From positions 172,101 through 236,100 of the forward strand of contig CACWID010000002.1 in the NCBI GenBank assembly GCA_902760865.1: 64,000 nucleotides of DNA, read 5' to 3'. A program made the translations under genes and the position numbers. Below, piece by piece: positions 52,652 through 61,190 of the stretch. The notes under the pieces were generated by a model. The model was not told where the DNA came from, did not search any database, and saw only the letters and a program-made list of their open reading frames with translations. Numbering within the stretch: the stretch's first letter is position 1; the number at the start of each line of letters is the position of its first letter. The stretch comes from an uncultured Bacteroidales bacterium (GTDB lineage: Bacteria > Bacteroidota > Bacteroidia > Bacteroidales > Muribaculaceae).

Positions 52652-52675
52652 AGGGGCTTTAAGGTCGTGGGGCTT

Positions 52676-54292
52676 TTAGAAGCCTTTCCAGGATTGGAGC
52701 CAGAAGGCGTGGGCCATCTGTTGCCAGCGGTAGGCTGCGGCACCGAGCATGTCGGCGGTGTAGTCGTTGAGGTAGCTGGCGGCTTTGTCCTTGTCCTGGG
52801 CGTTGAGGTCTTGCCATGTCTTCTCGACCATGGGTAGCTCGCGGATGCCTTTCTCGATGAAGTGGTCGCGTGCGGGCTCTAGGGTCTTGCGGTAGACGCC
52901 CCAGCGCAGCGAAGCGAGGCGGTTGGCCTTGCGGAACTGCCACAGGGCGGTGTTGTCGTCCTCAGCGCTGTGGCCGCACAGCTTCATCGAAGCGGGCAGG
53001 TCGGTGTTGCCGCAGAAGATGGGGAACCTGGGGCTCTGGCCCGGGTTGTCAAAGGCCATCCAGCACACGCCGCCTATCTCGTCGGGGAGCCAAGAGCGCA
53101 GCTGGATGACTGTGCTGTAGGAGCACCAGGGGACGCTGACGGTGCGGGTCCACTTCATTGCCGAATCGCCCATGGCATAGAACATCGCCAACTGCTCGTT
53201 GGTGATCCAGGGGTTGGCGACGGGCGAGACGATGCTGTCGGGCTCGTTCTCGACGATGTTGCCATGCTTGTCCTTGCGCTTGGGGTTGGGAATCTTGTGG
53301 CGGGCGCTCAGGTCGAGCGGCGAGCCCTCATAGTAGCTGCCCAGGAGGCGCGATACGTCCTCGACGCTCACTTTCTTGTCGGGCTTGACGCTGACAGGCA
53401 GGTTCTCGATGGTGTCAGTCAGGCCCAATGACGGTGCCAGCTGCTGCATGATGTAGAGTTCGCGCAGGCTGTAGTTCTTGACTTCCTTCTGATAGTTGGT
53501 GCCGCTGTAGGCTTTCCAGAAGCAGAAAGGCTCCTTGCCGTCCCACAACTTGAGTTTCTTGGCTACATCATACACATTGTCGGAGGCCATGTAATGGTCG
53601 GGGTCGCTGAGGTCCAGCGCGCCGATGCGCGAGATGTTGGCCGACACGGCAATCTCGTCATCAGGGATGCGCACGGCGGCCCACACGCCGCCCACCTTCT
53701 TGGGTCCCTCGCCGAATACCTCAAAGAGCCATGCCTCGTTCTTGTCGGCGATGGTGAGGCACTCGCCGCTGTCGCCATAGCCATATTTCTTGACCAGTTC
53801 GCCCATCAGACGGATGGCGTCGCGTGCTGTGGTGCAACGCTCCAGGGCGATGCGGGCCAGTTCCTCTATCATGAAAATGCCAGCCTTGTTCTGCAGCGTG
53901 TCACGGCCCGAGATGGTCGTCTCGCCCATGGCCAGCTGTTTCTCGTTGAGGCAGGGATAGGCGGTGTCGAGGAAACGGTAGGTGTGGCGCACCTGCGGGA
54001 TGGTCCCCGTCTGCACCATGCCGGTGACGTCGCCAGGCGAACCGGTGTGGAAGCGGTCACGATAGACAGCGGTGACGGTGTCGCGCTCATAGTCGCGGGC
54101 GGGTGTCATGGTCATCCACGTGCGGTAACGGGCGTCACAAGTGTGGGAAGTGATGACCGAGCCGTCGGCACTGGCCAGGCGGCCCACCATGATGCTGGTA
54201 CAGGACTCCGTCATGCGTTCGAGGTCGTCCTGGGCTTGAATTGCAGTTGAAAAGGCCATCATCAGGAGGATGGCGATAAAGGATTTCTTCAT
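52676..54292 (-). CDS. C69-family dipeptidase (PepD-like), secreted
   Basis: 538 residues from the ATG at 54292 (MKKSFIAILLMMAFSTAIQAQ); an ATG 9 codons upstream lies next to promoter DNA. After the signal peptide, Cys31 (ESCTSIMVGRLASADGSVI) fits the N-terminal nucleophile of this Ntn hydrolase family; a short propeptide would be removed. Other motifs are HTCDARYRTWMTMTPARDY, GDSGECLTIADKNEAWLFEVFGEGP, ARIPDDEIAVSANISRIG-like VRIPDDEIAVSANISRIG and SVPWCSYSTVIQLRSWLP. It should hydrolyse dipeptides in the periplasm. -7 box TACCTTTG (minus) at 54324-54331. Confidence 0.92.
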   Translation of the reverse strand: MKKSFIAILLMMAFSTAIQAQDDLERMTESCTSIMVGRLASADGSVITSHTCDARYRTWMTMTPARDYERDTVTAVYRDRFHTGSPGDVTGMVQTGTIPQVRHTYRFLDTAYPCLNEKQLAMGETTISGRDTLQNKAGIFMIEELARIALERCTTARDAIRLMGELVKKYGYGDSGECLTIADKNEAWLFEVFGEGPKKVGGVWAAVRIPDDEIAVSANISRIGALDLSDPDHYMASDNVYDVAKKLKLWDGKEPFCFWKAYSGTNYQKEVKNYSLRELYIMQQLAPSLGLTDTIENLPVSVKPDKKVSVEDVSRLLGSYYEGSPLDLSARHKIPNPKRKDKHGNIVENEPDSIVSPVANPWITNEQLAMFYAMGDSAMKWTRTVSVPWCSYSTVIQLRSWLPDEIGGVCWMAFDNPGQSPRFPIFCGNTDLPASMKLCGHSAEDDNTALWQFRKANRLASLRWGVYRKTLEPARDHFIEKGIRELPMVEKTWQDLNAQDKDKAASYLNDYTADMLGAAAYRWQQMAHAFWLQSWKGF

Positions 54293-54400
54293 ATCTCTAA
54301 TCGGATTGTTAATGGTCAAGGATGCAAAGGTAGTAAAAAGATTTTATTCCTGGGGTAACGAGGAGGGAAATAACGGAACCGGGGATTCTGATGACTCTTG

Positions 54401-54461
54401 TTTTTTTATCGGCCTGCGGCCGAGAAATTAAGCAAAAATCTTTTTTAAAATTAAACAAGAC
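54401..54461. repeat. ATCGGCC hairpin-GAAATTAA repeat, copy A
   Basis: TTTTTTTATCGGCCTGCGGC begins a unit continuing GAGAAATTAA and ending AAAATTAAACAAGAC. The second copy is at 58059-58115 in the same orientation. Confidence 0.8.
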
Positions 54462-54493
54462 GATTCTTTAAAACGAGGATGGGGGGAGGGGTG

Positions 54494-54525
54494 AAAAAAA
54501 GCAGCTCCGCGGATTGCGGAGCTGC
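54494..54525 (-). terminator. Intrinsic terminator of the MBG-repeat cargo gene
   Basis: On the minus strand GCAGCTCCGC and GCGGAGCTGC form a perfect 10-bp stem, followed by seven T. Confidence 0.9.
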
Positions 54526-54555
54526 CTTTAATTCAAGCAATTGTAGCTTGTGAAA

Positions 54556-56457
54556 TTACTTCACGATGTACTTCTTGCCGTTGTGGATGTAGATGCCACG
54601 CTCGGTGGGAGCTACAACGCGACGACCGTCGATGGTGTACCAAACGTTGTTGTCCTCGTTGTCCATCGTCAGCTCATTAACGCCAGTGGTGCCCTCGTAG
54701 ATACGGAACGTGCCATAGGAAGTCTCGGGAATGCCATTGTAGTATTCGGTATCGGGAACAACTACAACTACCGAGTAGTAGCCAACCTGAACGGGAGCCT
54801 CGGTAAGGATCTCACCGGTAGCAACGTTGATGTAGGTAACAACGGGCTCAGCGTCACCGGCAAGAACGGTTACGGTAGCGCCATGAGGCTGTCCGTCATA
54901 CTCAACATCATCGGGAACGATAACATTGATAGCGGCCTGACCCTTGGTAACAAAATACTCAACGGTGTTGATACCGATGGTGTTGGTATCATACTGGCCC
55001 CAGATGCTCTGTGAATAGTTGCCGGGGAAGGTGTAAGCGCCATCAGCGCCGAGGGTGTACTCGTCAACACCACCAACAGTTACCACAAAGATCTTGGGCG
55101 TGCCATCGTAAGCCTGCGATACAGGATCAACAGTCAGGCTGATGGTGCGGATGTCCTCCCACTCCAGGCCATCCAGGTAGGTGTAGTTACCCAGACCGTC
55201 GGTGAAGCGCAGCTCCAGGGTGTGGAGTTCAGCCTCGTCGGGATTGAAGAACATGTCGAAGGGCAGGTCATAGCTCTCAGCACCGGAAATCAGCGGCTCC
55301 TCGATGCGAGTCCACTCGCCAGTCCAGGCGCGGCTAGCACCATCAACGCGATACTCGATGAAACCATTCTGGCCGTAGGGGTGCTCATACTGACCATAGA
55401 TGCGAGCGGGATGGGCAACGGTCAGGTCATTCCAGGGACCGTCAATGGTCGCGTCACCGATGTTCTCGACCTCAACATGATAGGTAAAGATGTCCTGACC
55501 CTCGGGATCCTCGGGATCGGGGATGGGCTCCTCGAAGTCAACCTCGCCAATAGCAATGACGAAGGACAGTTCGATGCTCTCACCAGCGGGGATGGGGCGG
55601 TTGTTCCAGCAGAAGCCCATACCGCTGTCGTAGCTGTTGCTGGTGCTGGTCGCCTCTTGCATGTAATACTGAGCATAGGTTTGGCCATAAGTGGCGGTAC
55701 CCGTGCTATAGATGTTGTCGGAATAGTTACCAACAATCTCATTGGCATGCCAGTTGGAGCTGAAGAAGCCGAACCAGTATTTGTCGGCAGGAGTTACACC
55801 AGTAACACCCTCGCCAAAAAGTACCGACATGATGGGGGTGATGGGGTTGAAAAGGGAGCCCTGCGATTTACCTTTAAGTTTCATACCATAGGCTTCCCCG
55901 TCGTGCATCATGCGAGTAAGAATGGCATTGTCATCATTACCAATCATGATGTCGCCATACACACCAAACTGAACGGTCACGTCGGCTTCAGAGTTGTTAG
56001 TCAGGGTGTAAATAATCCTGGCAGCGTTATCACCATGGCCCTCGACACTAGTCTCCACGGTTACCCCTGCACCTTCGACTTCGTCTACAATCAAGCTGTT
56101 AACATACTTGGCATCGTAATTAGTGTCACCTTTGCTCACCTGGATAGCAGCAAGGAAACCTGAACCGTAACCGTCATCGTAGTCAGTGTTACCATAGGTT
56201 GACGAGAAATACCTGCCACTGATCTCACCGATGATGCTGACAGCATGCTGGTACTCAGGACCGGCAAGTCGACGACCATCCTCGCGAATGTTGTAATACA
56301 TGTGAGAATCATCGCCCAGACGATGGTAATAACCGGGAATGCTGGTATAATTATTCGAGCGCAGCGTGGGCGGGATGTCACCGCCTTCCTTTGCACTCAA
56401 TTGTATACTGCACAATGCAGCTACAACCAACAACACAAGAATTGTAAACTTTTTCAT
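54556..56457 (-). CDS. Secreted protein with MBG/YDG-like repeats and T9SS-like C-terminus
   Basis: 633 residues with signal MKKFTILVLLVVAALCSIQLSA. The N-terminal ~300 residues are beta-rich and unrecognised (DDSHMYYNIREDGRRLAGPEYQHAVSIIGEISGRYFSS). Towards the end, ISLTVDPVSQAYDGTPK and INVIVPDDVEYDGQPHGATVTVLAGD are MBG/YDG-type Ig-like repeats of surface proteins. The tail VNELTMDNEDNNVWYTIDGRRVVAPTERGIYIHNGKKYIVK is the short T9SS-type sorting domain frequent in Prevotella-like species. It is probably surface-exposed or released. -7 box TAACTTTG (minus) at 56568-56575. Confidence 0.72.
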   Translation of the reverse strand: MKKFTILVLLVVAALCSIQLSAKEGGDIPPTLRSNNYTSIPGYYHRLGDDSHMYYNIREDGRRLAGPEYQHAVSIIGEISGRYFSSTYGNTDYDDGYGSGFLAAIQVSKGDTNYDAKYVNSLIVDEVEGAGVTVETSVEGHGDNAARIIYTLTNNSEADVTVQFGVYGDIMIGNDDNAILTRMMHDGEAYGMKLKGKSQGSLFNPITPIMSVLFGEGVTGVTPADKYWFGFFSSNWHANEIVGNYSDNIYSTGTATYGQTYAQYYMQEATSTSNSYDSGMGFCWNNRPIPAGESIELSFVIAIGEVDFEEPIPDPEDPEGQDIFTYHVEVENIGDATIDGPWNDLTVAHPARIYGQYEHPYGQNGFIEYRVDGASRAWTGEWTRIEEPLISGAESYDLPFDMFFNPDEAELHTLELRFTDGLGNYTYLDGLEWEDIRTISLTVDPVSQAYDGTPKIFVVTVGGVDEYTLGADGAYTFPGNYSQSIWGQYDTNTIGINTVEYFVTKGQAAINVIVPDDVEYDGQPHGATVTVLAGDAEPVVTYINVATGEILTEAPVQVGYYSVVVVVPDTEYYNGIPETSYGTFRIYEGTTGVNELTMDNEDNNVWYTIDGRRVVAPTERGIYIHNGKKYIVK

Positions 56458-56666
56458 AATAAAAATTGATTAGATAAAATTAATATAATGTTAATACACA
56501 AATTACTTAAATGCATCATAATCACGCACTTGGGAGCTCCAGCCGAAATGCATCAAACTTTTCAGCGCAAAGTTAAAAAAACGACTGGAAATAATAACAA
56601 TTTATATGTTAATAATTACTAAAATGTAACAATTAGTTATTAACATCATCTATCAATCATCATAAC

Positions 56667-56684
56667 ACCACAGTTAACCAACTG
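56667..56684. terminator. Weak hairpin after GH29
   Basis: CACAGTT and AACTGTG form a 7-bp stem with a 4-nt loop just beyond the GH29 stop; no good T-tract. Confidence 0.35.
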
Positions 56685-56695
56685 TGTAACATAGA

Positions 56696-58018
56696 TTAAC
56701 GCATCAAGATTTCCACGATGGTATCGACTCCGGAGGGGACAGCAGGTAGCTGGACGGTGATGCCGTCGCCTGTTGCCATGTAGCGCAGCTTGGTCTTGTC
56801 GCCGAACAGTCGTACCTGCTTGACCTGGCGGGCGTTCAGGGGCAGGTAGAGCGCATTGTCCAGGAGCTTGAGGATGTGGACATAGAGCGTATTGCCGCGC
56901 TGGGTGGTCACGCCCCAGTCGTGGGGCGGGATGATGCCGCCACGGGTGCCGTAGATGCTCTCGCCGTTCTGGCGCATCCACTCGCCCAGGGCGTGCAGGC
57001 GCTCCACAGCCTCGACGGGCAGACAACCGTCGGGCCGCGGCCCCACGTTGATGAGCAGGTTGCCGTTACGGCCGGCCGCATTGACGAGGGTGCGGATGAT
57101 GTCGTCAGCGCTCTTGTAGGCCTTATCGGTGATGCGGTAGCCCCAAGTGTTGTTCATCGTCATGCAGGTCTCGAGCGGCAGCTGGCTGATGCCGTTCTCG
57201 CCCGAGTAGCCGGCAGTGTTCTCACCGGGGACATCCTGCTCAAAAATCTGGATATCCTCGCCCGGGAACGGCACCTCGTGATGGTTGTTGCCGACGAGGC
57301 AGGCGGGCTGGAGGCGGTGGATAAGGGCATATTGTTCGTCAAGCTGCCAGTCGAACGGCACGGGATCGGTATCGTGCTCCCACTTGCCGTCAAACCAGAT
57401 GGCGCCCACCGGGCCGTAGTTGGTCAGCAGTTCGGTCAACTGGTCGTTCATGAACTTGTAGTACTGGGGCCAGTTGGTGGTCGAGGGGTCATGGGGCAGA
57501 TCATTCTGGTGGCGGCCCAGGGGGTAGTCCAGACGGTGCCAGTCGAGGTGGGAGTAATAGAAGTGGAGCTTGATGCCGTGGCGCTGGCAGGCGTCGGCGA
57601 GTTCCTTGAGCACATCGCGCTTGAAGGGGGTGGCATCGACGATGTTGTAGTCGCTGACCGCGCTCTTGAACATCGAGAAGCCGTCGTGGTGGCGCGACGT
57701 GATGGTGATGTAGCGGGCTCCCGCGTCCTTGATGGCGCGCACCCACTCGTCGGCATTAAAGCGCGAGGGGTAGAAGCCGGCAGGCAACTGGGCATACTCG
57801 TCGCGGTCGATGCGCTTGTTGTGCATCACCCACTCGCCGTCGGCGAGCATGGAATAGACTCCCCAGTGGATGAAGACGCCGAGTTTGTTGTCCTGGAACT
57901 CCTGGCGGGCCTTGAGATTCTCCTCGCTGGGCACATAAGATGTCTGTTGGGCACTTGCTGAAAGCCAAGCGGCAGCCAGCAAGACGATAATTGAGATTAA
58001 CCTTGATTTCATATTCAT
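56696..58018 (-). CDS. GH29 alpha-L-fucosidase
   Basis: 440 residues with signal peptide (LISIIVLLAAAWLSASA); exported, no lipobox. GH29 motifs: KLGVFIHWGVYSMLADGEWVMHNKRI, DAGARYITITSRHHDGFSMFKSAVSDYNI, and GAIWFDGKWEHD with the nucleophile Asp near residue 210. The C-terminal NGNLLINVGPRPDGCLPVEAVERLHALGEWM is also a family hallmark. The short C-terminal beta domain is complete. It removes terminal alpha-fucose from host or plant glycans, complementing the GH18 locus at 3-10 kb. The ATG at 58012 is an equally good start. Confidence 0.94.
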   Translation of the reverse strand: MNMKSRLISIIVLLAAAWLSASAQQTSYVPSEENLKARQEFQDNKLGVFIHWGVYSMLADGEWVMHNKRIDRDEYAQLPAGFYPSRFNADEWVRAIKDAGARYITITSRHHDGFSMFKSAVSDYNIVDATPFKRDVLKELADACQRHGIKLHFYYSHLDWHRLDYPLGRHQNDLPHDPSTTNWPQYYKFMNDQLTELLTNYGPVGAIWFDGKWEHDTDPVPFDWQLDEQYALIHRLQPACLVGNNHHEVPFPGEDIQIFEQDVPGENTAGYSGENGISQLPLETCMTMNNTWGYRITDKAYKSADDIIRTLVNAAGRNGNLLINVGPRPDGCLPVEAVERLHALGEWMRQNGESIYGTRGGIIPPHDWGVTTQRGNTLYVHILKLLDNALYLPLNARQVKQVRLFGDKTKLRYMATGDGITVQLPAVPSGVDTIVEILMR

Positions 58019-58058
58019 AATTTGTTATTTTAACGAGAGTTTCTAGTCTGCTTGAGGC

Positions 58059-58115
58059 TTTTTTTATCGGCCTGGCGGCCGAGAAATTAAATTTCGTGTA
58101 AAAATTAAACAAGAC
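58059..58115. repeat. ATCGGCC hairpin-GAAATTAA repeat, copy B
   Basis: Matches 54401-54461 at both ends; the middle differs by an indel. The loop of its hairpin has one extra G. Confidence 0.8.
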
Positions 58116-58129
58116 ATTGTGGTAATCCG

Positions 58130-58149
58130 GTAGCATCAACGCCCCCCGG
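58130..58149 (-). repeat. Inverted copy of the GGGGGGCGTTGACGCTAC repeat
   Basis: Its reverse complement, CCGGGGGGCGTTGATGCTAC, differs by one base from the two copies at 15613-15664. It abuts the left end of the foldback element. Confidence 0.75.
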
Positions 58150-58329
58150 GAGGGTGTGTCATAATTGTGATACGGTAATATAACCGTGCTATCGCACGGG
58201 AAATTAAACAAATTTTTAAATTAAAATTGATAATATTATCATATTAATAAAAAATTTTTAATTAATTTGATTAATTTCCCGCCCGCAGGGCGGTTATAGT
58301 TCTAGCAGTTGAATTATGACACACTCCCA
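58148..58329. mobile_element. MITE-like foldback element (~182 bp), no transposase
   Basis: Terminal inverted repeats: GTGTGTCATAATT at the left (ending 58166) and AATTATGACACAC at the right (from 58312), each flanked by G- or C-rich ends. Inside, both arms carry an ACCG...CGG hairpin followed by GGAAATTAA, and the AT-rich centre holds the palindrome GATAATATTATC (58229-58240). There is no reading frame inside. The right end stops one base before the stop codon of the carboxylesterase gene. Confidence 0.7.
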
Positions 58330-58330
58330 A

Positions 58331-60082
58331 TTATTGTCTTCTTTTCTTGAAGAGGCGGCGTATCTTGACGATGAGCCAGATGAGCAGCAACAGGGCGGCA
58401 ATCAGCGTGCCGATGGCAATGCCGGCATACCAGGGGGCCTTGTCGAGCAAGTCGCTGAAGATGGGCGAGATGTACTCACTCATCAGCGGTGCGATGAGGC
58501 GGCGCTGGTCTGCCAGGGGATCCTTCTCTAGACGTGTGGTATCGGCCAGGACCATCGTGGCGCGCTGCACGGGCTCGTAGGCCGGCCAGTAGTGTCCCGG
58601 CGTGCTGGGATTGCCCGTCACGGCAAAGTTCACCCACATCTGCGGCACCTCGCGGGCCAGGTCGGCATTGTGGTCGTCGCCGCCCTTGATCTGGCGCCCC
58701 GTGTTGAGGACATAGGACACCTCGGCACCGTGGCATGCCCCGTAGATGGGGTCGCTCAAGGGCTTGGCCCAGTAGTACATATAGGTCCGTCCGCCCGAAG
58801 CCGCATGGCGCTGGGCCATCTCGATGGCCGGCCCGCGGAACATGAGGTCGTTGAGCAGCTCGGCCACGGGCCACGGGTTGTCCCCGGGGACGACGTCGAG
58901 GAAACGGTCGGCACTGTTGCGCTGGGCGCTGTCGAGCGACATGGCGATGTAGCGATACCACATCCCGACCGCCATCTCAAAGTGCTCCTCACCGCCAATC
59001 ATGTCAATCCAATAGCGGGCCTCGTCGGCCGTCGTGCCGATGAGCATGTCAATGCTGCGGTTGAAGCCGTCGAAGCGGCTGTAGGGGTCCTCGGGGATGA
59101 GGACACCGTCGCGCTCGGGGAAACGGAAGAAAGCGCCCACCTCGTCGTTGAGGGCTATCATCTCGTCCTCAGAGAGGGCCTGCAGGTCGGCGACGGTCTT
59201 GGCGCCCGTGGCGTCAAGCACGCGCTTGGTCAACCGCTGGCAATCCTCCCGGCTGCTCGACAGGGCCACACTGCCGCTCTGCATGATGGCGCGCCTGAAC
59301 AGGCCCTGCGCCTCGTCGATACTGGCCAGCAGCGCCACGCTGCCGCCACCCGCCGAGTGGCCGAAGATGGTCACGTTGTCCGGGTCACCGCCGAATGCCC
59401 TGATGTTGCGCTTCACCCATCGCAGGGCCTCGACCTGGTCGAGCAGGCCCAGGTTGCCGCTGCGGGAATAAGCCTTGCCGTCGGGCAATTGGGACAGGTC
59501 CAGGAAGCCCAGCAGGCCCAAACGGTAATTCATCGAAACGAAGACGACCTCGGGGTGGGCCTTCACGAAGCAGTCGCCCCAATAGCGAGGATTGACAGTG
59601 CCGTCGCTGACGTAGGAGCCGCCGTGGATCCACACCATCACCGGGCGGCGTGCCGTGCGCATGCCGTCGGCAGCGGTCCACACGTTGAGCGTCAGGCAGT
59701 CCTCGCCCTGCGGGTAAAGAGATGCCGCGCTGCCTTCCCAGCGCGTCTGTATCGAACTGTGGCCGAAGTACTTGGCCTCACGGACCAGGCGGCTGTCGGG
59801 TTCGGGCTTGGCGACCTGCCAGCGCCGTTCTCCCGTGGGCTGCACGGCATAGGGGATGCCCTTGAAGGTCAGCAGGCTGCTGTCGCGCACGCCGACGAAC
59901 ACGCCATTGGAGGCCACAACGGCCAGCGAATCGGGGTATTCCCCGTCGATGACCTTGTTCTCGCCATAGAGTGCCGCCATCTCCTGCTCCAGCTGTGACG
60001 GCCCCTCGGGTTGCTCCTGCTGCTTGGAGCTACACGCCGCCAGCAATGCAACAAGAACGAGGAAAAATGCGATTCTTTTCAT
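58331..60082 (-). CDS. Carboxylesterase-family lipoprotein
   Basis: 583 residues from the ATG at 60082 (MKRIAFFLVLVALLAACSSKQQ); the upstream in-frame extension crosses the promoter. The lipobox LLAAC gives an outer-membrane or periplasmic lipoprotein. Type B carboxylesterase/PnbA fold: TFKGIPYAVQPTGERRW, EDCLTLNVWT, PVMVWIHGGSYVSDG (oxyanion hole), and nucleophile Ser in VTIFGHSAGGGSVALLA. A C-terminal membrane helix (PWYAGIAIGTLIAALLLLIWLIVKIRRLFKKRR) is unusual for the family and may hold both ends at membranes. It would remove acyl esters from glycans or other compounds. Confidence 0.88.
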   Translation of the reverse strand: MKRIAFFLVLVALLAACSSKQQEQPEGPSQLEQEMAALYGENKVIDGEYPDSLAVVASNGVFVGVRDSSLLTFKGIPYAVQPTGERRWQVAKPEPDSRLVREAKYFGHSSIQTRWEGSAASLYPQGEDCLTLNVWTAADGMRTARRPVMVWIHGGSYVSDGTVNPRYWGDCFVKAHPEVVFVSMNYRLGLLGFLDLSQLPDGKAYSRSGNLGLLDQVEALRWVKRNIRAFGGDPDNVTIFGHSAGGGSVALLASIDEAQGLFRRAIMQSGSVALSSSREDCQRLTKRVLDATGAKTVADLQALSEDEMIALNDEVGAFFRFPERDGVLIPEDPYSRFDGFNRSIDMLIGTTADEARYWIDMIGGEEHFEMAVGMWYRYIAMSLDSAQRNSADRFLDVVPGDNPWPVAELLNDLMFRGPAIEMAQRHAASGGRTYMYYWAKPLSDPIYGACHGAEVSYVLNTGRQIKGGDDHNADLAREVPQMWVNFAVTGNPSTPGHYWPAYEPVQRATMVLADTTRLEKDPLADQRRLIAPLMSEYISPIFSDLLDKAPWYAGIAIGTLIAALLLLIWLIVKIRRLFKKRRQ

Positions 60083-60106
60083 AACAGTCATGTAAATTGA
60101 TGAGTG

Positions 60107-60137
60107 CAAAAGTAGTGAAAGTTGAGCAGAATCACAA
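60107..60137 (-). promoter_or_regulatory. Carboxylesterase promoter
   Basis: On the minus strand TTG (60135-60137), 20-nt spacer and TACTTTTG (60107-60114); the leader is about 25 nt and the ATG at 60082 fits. Confidence 0.7.
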
Positions 60138-60176
60138 AAAATCCCACCTGACATCGCATAACCGCAAGAAAAGTTG

Positions 60177-60184
60177 TAACTTTG
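60177..60184 (+). promoter_or_regulatory. -7 box before ftsY
   Basis: TAACTTTG, 37 nt before the ATG, in the sequence AAAAGTTGTAACTTTG that is also found before the DUF1599 gene. Confidence 0.6.
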
Positions 60185-60221
60185 CACTCCAAATAACAAT
60201 TAAAACCAAACCTATAGAAGT

Positions 60222-61190
60222 ATGGGACTGTTCAAGAAATTATTCTCACGCGAGAAAAAGGAAACGCTCGACAAGGGGCTGGAGAAGACCAAGCAGGGCG
60301 TGTTTGAGAAAATCAAGCATGCCGTGGCCGGCAAATCGACGGTTGACGACGATGTGCTGGACAACCTGGAGGAAGTGTTCGTCACCAGCGACGTGGGCGT
60401 TGATACCACCGTCAAGATCATCGACCGCCTGCAGGCACGCGTGGCCCGCGACAAGTATGTGGGCACCGAGGAGCTGAACGAGCTGCTGTGTGACGAGATC
60501 TCACAGATGCTTGCCGACAACAATAATGCCGAGCTCGAGGACTTCACCGTTCCCGAGGGCATGAAGCCCTATGTCATCATGGTCGTGGGCGTGAACGGCG
60601 TTGGCAAGACGACGACCATCGGCAAGCTGGCCTACCAGTTCAAGCAGGCCGGCAACAAGGTGGTGCTGGGCGCTGCCGACACCTACCGTGCCGCTGCCGA
60701 CGAGCAGCTGGAGATCTGGGGCAACCGCGTGGGCGTTCCCGTGATCAAGCACAAGATGGGCACCGACCCCGCCGCTGTGGCCTATGACGCCGTGCAAAGC
60801 GCCGTTGCCCAGCAGGCCGACGTCGTCATCATCGACACCGCCGGTCGCCTGCACAACAACGTCAGCCTGATGAACCAGCTGACCAAGATCAAGAACACCA
60901 TGCGCAAGGTGCTGCCCGATGCGCCCCAGGAGGTGCTGCTCGTTCTCGACGGCTCGACGGGACAGAACGCCTTTGAGCAGGCCAAGCAATTCTCGGCAGC
61001 CACCGAGGTCAATGCCCTGGCCATCACCAAGCTGGACGGCACCGCCAAGGGCGGCGTGGTCATCGGCGTGAGCGACCAGTTCCAGATTCCCGTGAAGTAC
61101 ATCGGCCTGGGCGAACAGATGACCGACCTGCAGATCTTCAACAAGCGGGAGTTCGTGAAGTCGCTGTTCGGGGTGACGAAAGAGGAATAA
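60222..61190 (+). CDS. ftsY: Signal recognition particle receptor FtsY
   Basis: 322 residues. The N domain (~1-95, LFKKLFSREKKETLDKGLEKTKQGVFEKIK) and the G domain follow without the long acidic A domain of the enterobacterial protein, as usual in Bacteroidetes. GTPase motifs: GVNGVGKTTTIGKLAYQF, GAADTYRAAADEQLEIW, VIIDTAGRLHNN and AITKLDGTAKGG. It docks SRP-ribosome complexes at the inner membrane for co-translational insertion. rimO follows 46 nt later on the same strand. Confidence 0.97.
   Translation: MGLFKKLFSREKKETLDKGLEKTKQGVFEKIKHAVAGKSTVDDDVLDNLEEVFVTSDVGVDTTVKIIDRLQARVARDKYVGTEELNELLCDEISQMLADNNNAELEDFTVPEGMKPYVIMVVGVNGVGKTTTIGKLAYQFKQAGNKVVLGAADTYRAAADEQLEIWGNRVGVPVIKHKMGTDPAAVAYDAVQSAVAQQADVVIIDTAGRLHNNVSLMNQLTKIKNTMRKVLPDAPQEVLLVLDGSTGQNAFEQAKQFSAATEVNALAITKLDGTAKGGVVIGVSDQFQIPVKYIGLGEQMTDLQIFNKREFVKSLFGVTKEE

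Larger units (their letters stand above)
52170..52675. other. Long intergenic region with duplicated element and hairpin
   Basis: Holds the C45 promoter (52200-52207), the ~130-bp element copy 2 (52295-52425) and a strong hairpin (52608-52649). About 180 nt between them (52426-52605) show no gene or recognised motif; an open frame across 52319-52618 is judged non-coding. Confidence 0.65.
58019..58330. other. Intergenic region made almost wholly of repeats
   Basis: Contains the ATCGGCC/GAAATTAA repeat copy B, the inverted GGGGGGCGTTGATGCTAC copy and a MITE-like foldback. No gene or TAnnTTTG box is seen. Confidence 0.7.
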
